Assembly: GCA_949283375.1 (NCBI GenBank)
Contig: CASDSM010000041.1
Coordinates: 1-64,000 of the forward strand
Source: an uncultured Eubacteriales bacterium
GTDB taxonomy: Bacteria; Bacillota; Clostridia; Oscillospirales; Oscillospiraceae
Length of the DNA stretch: 64,000 bases
Direction of reading: 5' to 3'
Shown: positions 10,628 to 17,660 of the stretch, in pieces
How the letters are laid out: each line of letters begins with the position of its first letter
Position numbering within the stretch: position 1 is the first letter of the stretch
The notes under the pieces: generated by a model
The model's input: only the letters and a program-made list of their open reading frames with translations
What the model was told of the DNA's origin: nothing
The model's database searches: none
Position numbers and translations under genes: made by a program

Positions 10628-11064
10628 GGGAGAGCTTCCTCCTTTCGTGTGCCGCCGGGCTGGGCCTCCAGGGCGGTGAGGGCGGCGATGAGGGCCCCGC
10701 GCATCGACTGAGCGGCGAGGTCGAGGGCGAATTCCGCGTACAGGGCGAGGGCCTCCGCCCGATCCTGCTCCGCGTCGCTCGCCTCGGAGTGGATCTCCTC
10801 GGGCAGGGACGCGAGCAGGCGGCGGACCTTCTCGTCATATTCCAGCTGGGCCTCGCTCAGCCGGGCCACCGCGCCCGAGCGGCTGTGCGCGGCGCGTTGG
10901 GCCAGCTCTGCGGCGCACGCGGCGCATGCGGCGCGCAGACGGGTGAGCAGGGCGCGCACCGTCCCGGCGTCCTCGAGCGCGCCGTCTGCCAGCGCATCGT
11001 GCAGGTCCTGATACTGCCGCTCCATCTCACGCAGCTTGGCGGCAAAGCATCGCCTGGTCTCCAT
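10624..11064 (-). CDS. Coiled-coil protein of unknown function upstream of ftsH
   Basis: A 146-residue, Ala/Glu/Arg-rich protein predicted to be almost wholly helical (for example RLRAACAACAAELAQRAA and LSEAQLEYDEKVRRLLAS). No signal peptide or membrane segment and no family I can name. The ATG at 11064 is chosen because AAGGAG lies eight bases upstream; a GTG at 11073 has no room for a binding site. The stop overlaps the ftsH start in an ATGA, so it is co-translated with ftsH. An adaptor or regulator of FtsH would fit the position but nothing in the sequence shows it. Confidence 0.7.
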   Translation of the reverse strand: METRRCFAAKLREMERQYQDLHDALADGALEDAGTVRALLTRLRAACAACAAELAQRAAHSRSGAVARLSEAQLEYDEKVRRLLASLPEEIHSEASDAEQDRAEALALYAEFALDLAAQSMRGALIAALTALEAQPGGTRKEEALP

Positions 11065-11140
11065 TGGCGGCACTCCTTTCCCTGGATTCTGACACTGTTA
11101 TATCACCCGGCCGCGAAAAATACCACTGCCAGCTTTCCCG

Positions 11141-11189
11141 GTCTGTATAGACAAAAACCCGGTTCTGTCAGAAAGACTGACAAAACCGG
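11141..11189. promoter_or_regulatory. Inverted repeat in the divergent ftsH-operon/GT8 intergenic region
   Basis: Arms 11159-11171 and 11177-11189 (CCGGTTCTGTCAG type) pair with one mismatch around a five-base loop. On the minus strand the hairpin is followed by GTTTTTGTC, so it could act as an attenuator for the ftsH operon. The same stretch reads as a possible minus promoter, CTGACA, 16 bases, TATACA, with the repeat covering the -35 box, so it could instead be an operator. A further CTGACAG lies at 11216-11222. The two readings cannot be separated by eye. Confidence 0.4.
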
Positions 11190-11331
11190 CCTTTTGTCCA
11201 GACAGGGGGAGAAAACTGACAGTGGCCCGTCCGCCGCGCGTCTGCTAGGATGGGGATATCGGACAGAGCGCCGTGCATCCGCCCGACGGCGCGCACGGCG
11301 GTGATTTCGTGATTTCCAAAGGAGAGATCGG

Positions 11332-12159
11332 ATGGAACTTCTCGTCACCCTGGATGAGCGCTACCTGCCGCAGTTGCAGGTGCTGCTCACCTCGCTGGCC
11401 CTCAACGACCCCGGCGCACAGGTGCGGCTGTGGCTGATGCACCGCGGCCTGACGCCGGACGCGCTGGAGGCGGTCCGCCGCCGCTGCGCGGGGTACGGCT
11501 GGCAGCTCGCCCCGGTGGAGGTGGACGGGGCCCTCTTCGCCCACGCCCCCGCCACAAAGCAGTACCCGCAGGAGATGTACTACCGTCTCCTCGCGCCCCA
11601 TCTGCTGCCGGAGGGGCTGGACCGGGTGCTCTACCTCGACCCGGACGTGCTGATCATCAATCCCATCCGTCCGCTGTGGGAGACGGAGCTGGAGGGGCAC
11701 CTCTTTGCCGCCGCCGCCCACACCGGCAAGACCGAGCTGATGAACAGCTTCAACCACGCGCGTCTGGGCACCGACCACGACTATTTCAACTCCGGCGTCC
11801 TGCTCATCGACCTGGCCGCCGGGCGGCGGGAGATCGACCCGGAGGTCATCTTTCGCTACACCGCCGCGCACGCGTATGAGCTGCTGCTGCCGGACCAGGA
11901 CCTGCTCAACGTCCTCTACGGCACGCGTACCCTGCCGCTGGACGACTTCCGGTGGAATTACGACGCGCGCAACTATAACAGCTATCTGCTGCGCTCCTCC
12001 GGTGTCTGCGACCTGGACTGGGTGATGGAACATACCGCCATCCTCCACTTCTGCGGCAAGGCAAAGCCGTGGAAGAAGGGGTACCACCACCGCTTCGGCG
12101 TGCTCTACAAGCACTACCAGAACCTCACGCGGCGCGCCGGACCGGAGGTCACACGTTAA
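11332..12159 (+). CDS. Glycosyltransferase family 8 protein
   Basis: A 275-residue cytoplasmic GT8 enzyme, a family that transfers galactose or glucose from UDP-sugars onto lipopolysaccharide-like or protein acceptors. The DxD-type metal/nucleotide motif is in RVLYLDPDVLI (about residues 99-109), with HDYFNSGVLLIDL and LPDQDLLNVLYG typical of the family, and a C-terminal ILHFCGKAKPWKK containing the conserved HFxGxxKPW. It is not in an obvious glycan cluster. The last 11 bases overlap the converging 3' end of ychF. GGAGAG precedes the ATG. Confidence 0.9.
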   Translation: MELLVTLDERYLPQLQVLLTSLALNDPGAQVRLWLMHRGLTPDALEAVRRRCAGYGWQLAPVEVDGALFAHAPATKQYPQEMYYRLLAPHLLPEGLDRVLYLDPDVLIINPIRPLWETELEGHLFAAAAHTGKTELMNSFNHARLGTDHDYFNSGVLLIDLAAGRREIDPEVIFRYTAAHAYELLLPDQDLLNVLYGTRTLPLDDFRWNYDARNYNSYLLRSSGVCDLDWVMEHTAILHFCGKAKPWKKGYHHRFGVLYKHYQNLTRRAGPEVTR

Positions 12160-13246
12160 AGCGGAAGAGGATCACATCTCCGTCGGCGACGACATACTCC
12201 TTGCCCTCCGAGCGCATCAGTCCCTTTTCACGGGCGGCCTTCTCGCTGCCGCAGGCCTTCAGATCGTCAAAGGCGATCACCTCGGCGCGGATAAAGCCGC
12301 GCTCAAAGTCGGAGTGGATCTTGCCCGCCGCCTGGGGGGCGCGGGTGCCGCGGGTGATGGTCCAGGCGCGGCACTCGTCCTCGCCGCTGGTGAGGAAGGA
12401 GATCAGCCCCAGCAGGGTGTAGCTGGCCTGGATCAGCCGATCCAGGCCGGACTCGGCAATGCCGAGCTCCTCCATGAACATCGCCTGCTCATCCGGGTCC
12501 ATCTGGCTCAGCTCCTCCTCCAGCTTGGCGCAGACGGGGATCACCTGGGCGCGCTCCTTCTCCGCCAGCTCCTGTACCTGGCGGAAATAGGCGTTGTCCG
12601 CCCAGCCGCCGCCGGAGAAGGTGTCCTCGTCCAGGTTGGCGGCGTAGATCACCGGCTTGAGGGAGAGCAGGTCGCTCGTGGCGATGAGGGCCATCTCCTC
12701 CGGCGTGCCGTCAAAGGAGCGGGCGGAGTTGCCGTCGTTGAGGTGCTCGCGCAGGCGGGAGAAGACCTCCGCCTCATGGAGAAATTTCTTGTCCCCCTTG
12801 GCGGCCTTCTTCGCCTTGTCGATCCGGCGGTCCACCATCTCCACGTCCGCCATGATGAGCTCCAGGTCGATGATGCCGATGTCGCGGATGGGGTCGGTCG
12901 CCCCCTCGACGTGGATGACGTTCTCGTCGTCAAAGCAGCGGACCACATGGACGATCGCCTCGGTGCCGCGGATGTTGGAGAGGAACTGGTTGCCCAGCCC
13001 CTCGCCGTGGCTCGCGCCCTTCACCAGCCCGGCGATGTCCACGAACTCGATGACGGCGGGGGTGGTCTTCTTCGGGCGGTAGAAGTCGGAGAGCCAGTCC
13101 AGCCGGCTGTCCGGCACCGCCACGGTGCCCACATTGGGCTCGATGGTGCAGAAGGGGTAGTTGGCGCACTCGGCGCCTGCGTTGGTGATGGCGTTGAAGA
13201 GGGTGCTCTTGCCCACGTTGGGCAGGCCGACGATTCCTAATTTCAT
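12149..13246 (-). CDS. ychF: Redox-regulated ribosome-binding ATPase YchF
   Basis: A 365-residue Obg-family P-loop protein that prefers ATP. It starts KLGIVGLPNVGKSTLFNA, has the switch DIAGLVKGASHGEGLGNQFL and a C-terminal TGS domain (SFLTSGEDECRAWTITRGT to VADGDVILFRFNV). YchF associates with ribosomes and affects stress responses. The ATG at 13246 follows AAAGGAG at normal spacing; the frame continues upstream but without YchF sequence. It converges with the GT8 gene. Confidence 0.97.
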   Translation of the reverse strand: MKLGIVGLPNVGKSTLFNAITNAGAECANYPFCTIEPNVGTVAVPDSRLDWLSDFYRPKKTTPAVIEFVDIAGLVKGASHGEGLGNQFLSNIRGTEAIVHVVRCFDDENVIHVEGATDPIRDIGIIDLELIMADVEMVDRRIDKAKKAAKGDKKFLHEAEVFSRLREHLNDGNSARSFDGTPEEMALIATSDLLSLKPVIYAANLDEDTFSGGGWADNAYFRQVQELAEKERAQVIPVCAKLEEELSQMDPDEQAMFMEELGIAESGLDRLIQASYTLLGLISFLTSGEDECRAWTITRGTRAPQAAGKIHSDFERGFIRAEVIAFDDLKACGSEKAAREKGLMRSEGKEYVVADGDVILFRFNV

Positions 13247-13482
13247 ATATCTCAAAGCTCCTTTGCCTGCGATGGTTTTTTGATCGGAAAGAACTCCTCC
13301 CCCGCGGGAGGGAGAGGCAAGTTCATCACAATATCTTACTCTAACACGAAGCCGCCTGTTTTTCAATATATTTCGCCTCATTTGAAACAGGAACCCCTGT
13401 CCATGTATTCTCTCAACAGAGGAGATAAGGGCGCCTTTTCACACCTCTGCGATACTGTGACGGAAATGAATCTGCCCTGACC

Positions 13483-13509
13483 GGCAGAGGTTCGGTCCCC
13501 TTTGGGTAT
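13483..13509. repeat. Solo end of a MITE-like repeat
   Basis: These 27 bases are identical, in inverse orientation, to the left terminal repeat of the element at 57839-58014 (core TTCGGTCCCCTTTGGGTAT). No second end is found between here and ychF, so this is a lone or truncated copy. It directly abuts the broken hydrolase that follows. The roughly 220 bases between ychF and this repeat (13263-13482) hold no gene that I can support. Confidence 0.75.
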
Positions 13510-13911
13510 CCCACCGAGCTGGAGACGGAGGCGCGGCAGTACCCCGCAATCGCCGTCTGCAACGGCACGGGGTGGAAGGGGTCCCTGTCCAAGGCCCAGC
13601 ACCAGTTCTACGCCTCCTGGGGCTTCATCGTCATCGCCACGGAGGAGACCTATTCCTGGAACGCCTTCGGCGCGGAGATGTGCATCCGCCATCTGGAGCG
13701 GCTCAACGACACCAGGGGAGAGGACGGCAAAACCAGCATCTTCTATCAGAAGGTGGACTTCGACCGCGTGGGCACCGCTGGCCACTCCCAGGGCGGCGTG
13801 GGCGTCATCAACGCCATCACCAGCACGGAGTACCGGGACCTCTCACGGGCGTGCGCCCTTGCCGGTACGCAGAAACCCGGTCTGCACCTGAATGGCAGAC
13901 CGGGTTTTTGA
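13510..13911 (+). pseudogene. Truncated alpha/beta hydrolase (chlorophyllase/dienelactone-hydrolase-like)
   Basis: A single frame encodes a hydrolase middle section: YPAIAVCNGTGW, ASWGFIVIATEET and the nucleophile elbow GTAGHSQGG followed by VGVINAITS. It has no start codon of its own: the frame runs out of the repeat at 13483-13509. It also loses homology soon after TEYRDLSRA and then reads through the AGCS terminator to a chance stop. So both ends are missing, with the repeat marking the 5' break. No trace of the missing parts is seen nearby. Confidence 0.7.
13873..13907 (-). terminator. Terminator of the AGCS symporter gene
   Basis: A perfect 13-base stem (AAACCCGGTCTGC/GCAGACCGGGTTT) with a nine-base loop. 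The A/T-rich ends give a T tract on both strands (GGGTTT on minus, GGGTTTTT on plus), so it can stop the symporter transcript and anything coming from the pseudogene. Confidence 0.85.
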
Positions 13912-13952
13912 CAGGCTGGGGACAGTTGTTGGGCGTCCCGCTGATGCTGCGG

Positions 13953-15362
13953 TCAATCGGAGTGTTTCCGCTGGTGTCTCCGGAGGATGTTCACCACGGT
14001 GCCGGAGAGGGCAAACAGGGCGATCGCGTTGGGGATCACCATCAGGTTGTTGAACAGATCGGTGAGCTCCCACACCAGGTCGTTGGACATCAGGGTGCCC
14101 AGGAAGATGAAGAGCAGGGCAATGGCGGCATAGACCTTTGCGGCCCCCTTGCCGAAGAGATAGATCACGTTGATCTTGCCGAAGAGGTTCCAGCCCAGCA
14201 CGGTGGAGAAGGCGAAGAAGAACAGGCAGATGGCCACAAAGATAGCGCCGAACCGCTCGCCCAGGACCGAGCCAAACGCGGCCTGCGCCAGGTTGGTCTT
14301 GTCCAGCGTGGCGGTCACATCGCCGAAGTAGCCGTTTTCCAGCGGCGCGCCGGGGACATAGAGGGTGGAGATGATCACCAGGGCGTTCAGGGTGAGGACC
14401 ACAAAGGTGTCGATGAACACGCCGATCATGGCCACCACGCCCTGATCGTGGGGGTCTGTGACGTTGGCCTGGGCGTGGGCGTGGGGGGTGGAGCCCATGC
14501 CCGCCTCGTTGGAGAAGAGGCCGCGCTTGGCGCCCTGGCTGATGGCCTGCTTCAGCGCCCAGCCCAGTCCGCCGCCCACGATGGCCTGGGGCTGGAAGGC
14601 ATAGCGGAAGATCATGCCGAAGGTGGCGGGGAGGTAGGCGATCCGGACGAGGAGGACAACGAGCGCCCCGCCCAGGAAGATGGCGGCCATGATGGGCACC
14701 AGCTTCTCCGTGACGGCGGCCAGCCGCTGGACCCCGCCCAGGAAGATGACGCCGCAGATGATGACCAGAACGACGCCCACCAGATAGCTCGGGATACCGA
14801 AGGCGGTCTGGAAGGTGGAGCCGATGGAGTTGGACTGCACCATGCAGCCCATAAAGCCCAGGGCCAGAATAATGGCCACGGCGAAGAAGCCGGCCAGGAA
14901 CCTGCCGAACCGGTTGGGGAATGCGGTGGTGATGTAGTACACCGGGCCGCCGTGGATGCCGCCGTCCTCATCCCTCCGGCGGGTCTCGATGGCGAGGGTG
15001 GCCTCTGCGTATATGGTGGCCATGCCGAAGAAGGCGATCACCCACATCCAGAAGATCGCGCCGGGGCCGCCCACCAGAATGGCGCCGGAGGAGCCCACGA
15101 TGTTGCCGGTGCCCACCTGCGCGGCAATGGCGGTCGCCAGCGCCTGGAAGGAGCTCATGCCGCTCTCATAGCGCTTGCCGTTGAGGCTCAGGCTGCCGAA
15201 CACCCGCTTCATACCCTGCCCAAAACAGCGGACCTGGACAAAGCGGGTACGGACGGAGTAAAAGAGCCCCACGCCGACTAAGAGGAACACGAGCAGATAG
15301 CTGGAGAGGTAATTGTTGATGGTGCTGACCAGCCCGAGCAGGACAGCTTCGATGGACTGCAT
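13953..15362 (-). CDS. Sodium:alanine/glycine symporter (AGCS family)
   Basis: A 469-residue integral membrane protein with about ten or eleven helices and the AGCS signatures AAQVGTGNIVGSSGAI and KRGLFSNEAGMGSTPHAHA. The family imports alanine or glycine with Na+. The glycine riboswitch in its leader argues that glycine is the substrate or at least the signal. Alanine/glycine carriers under tandem or single glycine aptamers are known in Firmicutes. No neighbour shares its operon. The ribosome binding site is weak (GAGAG about 12 bases upstream), so the start at 15362 is the best but not a certain choice. Confidence 0.93.
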   Translation of the reverse strand: MQSIEAVLLGLVSTINNYLSSYLLVFLLVGVGLFYSVRTRFVQVRCFGQGMKRVFGSLSLNGKRYESGMSSFQALATAIAAQVGTGNIVGSSGAILVGGPGAIFWMWVIAFFGMATIYAEATLAIETRRRDEDGGIHGGPVYYITTAFPNRFGRFLAGFFAVAIILALGFMGCMVQSNSIGSTFQTAFGIPSYLVGVVLVIICGVIFLGGVQRLAAVTEKLVPIMAAIFLGGALVVLLVRIAYLPATFGMIFRYAFQPQAIVGGGLGWALKQAISQGAKRGLFSNEAGMGSTPHAHAQANVTDPHDQGVVAMIGVFIDTFVVLTLNALVIISTLYVPGAPLENGYFGDVTATLDKTNLAQAAFGSVLGERFGAIFVAICLFFFAFSTVLGWNLFGKINVIYLFGKGAAKVYAAIALLFIFLGTLMSNDLVWELTDLFNNLMVIPNAIALFALSGTVVNILRRHQRKHSD

Positions 15363-15395
15363 AAAGGGTCATCTCTCTTTCTGAAAGGCTGCCCA

Positions 15396-15426
15396 ACGAA
15401 AAAGAGCCGCGGAGAGCGCTCCACGG
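15396..15426 (-). terminator. Riboswitch-controlled terminator before the AGCS gene
   Basis: On the minus strand an eight-base stem (CCGTGGAG/CTCCGCGG, one G-U pair) is followed by CTCTTTTTCG, a proper intrinsic terminator between the glycine aptamer and the start codon. This fits transcriptional control by the aptamer. Confidence 0.75.
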
Positions 15427-15475
15427 TTCCAACCAGCACACAAGACGGCTCCCCCACTGAGGGGGAAATGGTCTG

Positions 15476-15562
15476 CTCTGTCCTTTTGCCTGAGAGATTC
15501 AGCCACCTGGGCCTTGCACCTTCGGCACTCACCATCGAGATTCTCCAGAGTCCTCTACACTC
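15476..15562 (-). ncRNA. Glycine riboswitch (single aptamer)
   Basis: The minus strand carries the hallmarks of a glycine aptamer: CTCTGGAGA, GGTGAGTGCCGAAGGTGCAA and the 3' end CTCTCAGGCAAAAGGACAGAG. Only one full aptamer is visible; the 50 bases after it hold a short CCCC/GGGG hairpin rather than a second aptamer, so this is a singlet with perhaps a ghost partner. It lies between a promoter and a terminator upstream of the AGCS symporter. Whether glycine turns expression on or off is not decided by inspection. Confidence 0.9.
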
Positions 15563-15618
15563 CAAGTTCCGCAGCCGGTTCATGGAGCTTCGTTGAGGGA
15601 TATGAAATTGCGAAAAAC

Positions 15619-15647
15619 AGCATAGCACGGGAACGGGATTTTTGCAA
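15619..15647 (-). promoter_or_regulatory. Promoter of the riboswitch-AGCS transcript
   Basis: On the minus strand TTGCAA (15647-15642), 17 bases, TATGCT (15624-15619). The leader to the start codon would be about 250 bases, enough for the aptamer and terminator. Confidence 0.7.
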
Positions 15648-15758
15648 GAGGAATTTGTTGCCGGCGGCGTCACGGTAAACTGCCCCAGTTGATGCAGACG
15701 GCACAACAAAGAGTCCCTGGAAGGAAATGACCCGAACCGGCAAACATAAACCATCCAT

Positions 15759-15802
15759 AAAACACCCCCTGTGTAGGAAAACAAACCTATACAGGGGGTG
15801 TT
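15759..15802 (-). terminator. Terminator of the SUMF1-like gene
   Basis: A long stem with AACACCCCCTGT and ACAGGGGGTGTT arms and T-rich sequence after it on the minus strand, 38 bases past the stop codon of the gene at 15840. Confidence 0.85.
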
Positions 15803-15839
15803 GGCATGTCAAAGCGGTCCCTCCGCCGTCACCGGCTCC

Positions 15840-17438
15840 TTATCTCTGCTCCGGAATCAGAACAGAGATGCAGTTGGCCCCGGAGCAGGGCTGCTGCACA
15901 TCCATCTCCACGGCGGACACGAGATACTGGCAGGCCGTCCCCGGCTCCACCGTGTAGCTGATGGAGCAGTCTCTCTCGGCGCTGTCCACCGTTCTGGCCC
16001 GGGAGAGCCGCTGGCGTTCCTGGTCGTACTTATAGACATAGTAGGTCTCCACGCCGTCCACCGGCTCCCAGGTGAGGGTGAGACGCTGGCGGTCATAGTC
16101 GTAGGAGAAGGCGGGGACTACGGACGGTTCGTCCGTGCCGTACACCGCCCCGACGCTGTACTCGGCGGAGACGTTGTCACAGATCGCGACGTAAGAGATG
16201 GGCTGGACGATGTAGCGGGTGCCGCTGTCCGCGCCCTCTGCGGTGTAGGAGGTACCAGTCACCAGCGCCGTCATCTCCACCAGCCCGGTTGCGGCGGAGC
16301 AGGTGAACATCTGATAGGCGACGGCTCCCTCCACCGGCTGCCAGGTGAGCAGGACGGTGTCCTCGCCGGTGGCGACAGCGGAGACCACCGGGGCGTCCAT
16401 AGTGGCGAGCTCCACCTTCTGCTCCGGCTCCTCTCCGTTGAGCACCTTGATGACGCGGAAGCCCACGTCCTCATAGCCCTGGGCGGGGTCGCGGCCCTCC
16501 TTGCGGTACTCCGTCCGGCAGTCGGTGCGCTCGGACTTCCAGGAGCCGCCCTTCACCCCCAGCAGGCCCTCGCCCCGGTCGGTGGAGGTCCACTCCCAGA
16601 CGTTGCCCCAGAAGTCCACCGCCCCGTGCGCGCCGCGGGTCACGTCGGAATAGGCATCCACCGGGGTCCTGCCGTCGTGGATGCCGCAGTTGAATTCGGC
16701 GTCCTTGGGCATGTGGCCCGCCGCCAGCTCCCACTCGCTCTCGTTGGGCAGGCGGTAGACATTGGTCCCGTCCGTCTCGGTGAGCCAGGCGCAGTAGGCC
16801 TCGGCGTCGGCACAGGAGACGCAGTTCACCGGATAGTCCTCCTCCCCCTCGGGGCAGGTCCCGTCTGTCCAGCTGGCGGGGGCCTCCCGGCCGGTGGCGG
16901 CGAGGAAGGCGGCATACTCCTCATTGGTGACCGGGGTGCGCTTCACCTCGATGGTCACCCCTGCGCCCATGACGGGGATATACTCGTAATTGGATGCGTT
17001 GGACACGCTCCACTGGAGCAGGCGGCTGTCGGTGAAGCGGAGCATACTGCTGTTGATCCGGTTCCAGTAGGTCATGTACATCTCCTGGACGATCTCGCGC
17101 ATCTCGGCTACCTTCGCCTCGCCGCCCGGCTTGCCCGCCGTCTCCTCCATCAGCTCAGCCAGCTTGGCCTCCTTCCGCTCGAGGACCAGGTCATAGTTGT
17201 AGATCACCATGTCCCGCAGGTTGAGATAGTTCTCCTCTGTGGGCTTGCGGTGGTAGAGGGAGATGAGCTGCTTGGTCTCTGCCGAGAGCTCCGGCTGCTC
17301 CGTCTCGATGAAGTCGCTGTTTTCAAACATGTTGGACGAGCCGTCCGCGGCGAACGCGCCCTGCGCCGTCAGGGAGAGGGCGGTGACCAGCGCCAGCGCC
17401 AGAGAGAGCAGCGTCCGAAGGGATTTCCTTGCCTTCAT
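15840..17438 (-). CDS. Secreted SUMF1/formylglycine-generating-enzyme-like protein with C-terminal Fn3-like domains
   Basis: A 532-residue exported protein: signal peptide (about residues 1-30, ending QGAFA), a helical region, then an FGE-sulfatase-type fold (about 140-335) with TPVTNEEYAAFL, YRLPNESEWELAAG, DFWGNVWEWTS, GVKGGSWKS and GFRVIK, and two fibronectin-III-like repeats (about 350-440 and 445-532). In true FGE the motif after GGSW holds two copper-binding cysteines; here the first position is Ser and only the second is Cys, so formylglycine formation is unlikely. The fold is also used for non-catalytic binding. It is divergent from the giant esterase-VWA gene, with a TATACT at 17474-17479 on the minus strand. 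A ligand- or partner-binding surface role is inference. Confidence 0.8.
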   Translation of the reverse strand: MKARKSLRTLLSLALALVTALSLTAQGAFAADGSSNMFENSDFIETEQPELSAETKQLISLYHRKPTEENYLNLRDMVIYNYDLVLERKEAKLAELMEETAGKPGGEAKVAEMREIVQEMYMTYWNRINSSMLRFTDSRLLQWSVSNASNYEYIPVMGAGVTIEVKRTPVTNEEYAAFLAATGREAPASWTDGTCPEGEEDYPVNCVSCADAEAYCAWLTETDGTNVYRLPNESEWELAAGHMPKDAEFNCGIHDGRTPVDAYSDVTRGAHGAVDFWGNVWEWTSTDRGEGLLGVKGGSWKSERTDCRTEYRKEGRDPAQGYEDVGFRVIKVLNGEEPEQKVELATMDAPVVSAVATGEDTVLLTWQPVEGAVAYQMFTCSAATGLVEMTALVTGTSYTAEGADSGTRYIVQPISYVAICDNVSAEYSVGAVYGTDEPSVVPAFSYDYDRQRLTLTWEPVDGVETYYVYKYDQERQRLSRARTVDSAERDCSISYTVEPGTACQYLVSAVEMDVQQPCSGANCISVLIPEQR

Positions 17439-17660
17439 AGGGAAGACCTCCTGTCATAAGTATGTCAGGCGCAGTATACCACATCCGGCCCTCTGCCTGC
17501 GCTCCGCTTCGCAAGAGGTGCGTCTGACTTCGTAAGATACACACTGGAAAAGTGGGAATAATGCTAAAATATAAGATAAACAGCGCTTTTGCAGAGGGGC
17601 AGTGCACCTGTGCAGGGCCTTTTGCGCTGCGGCGCATCTCATGGCAAAGGAGAGAGAAAA

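Noticed and set aside
15840..17438. Diversity-generating retroelement target protein (FGE-like fold at an accessory locus)
   Set aside because: No reverse transcriptase, no template repeat and no variable C-terminal repeat is seen anywhere in the window.
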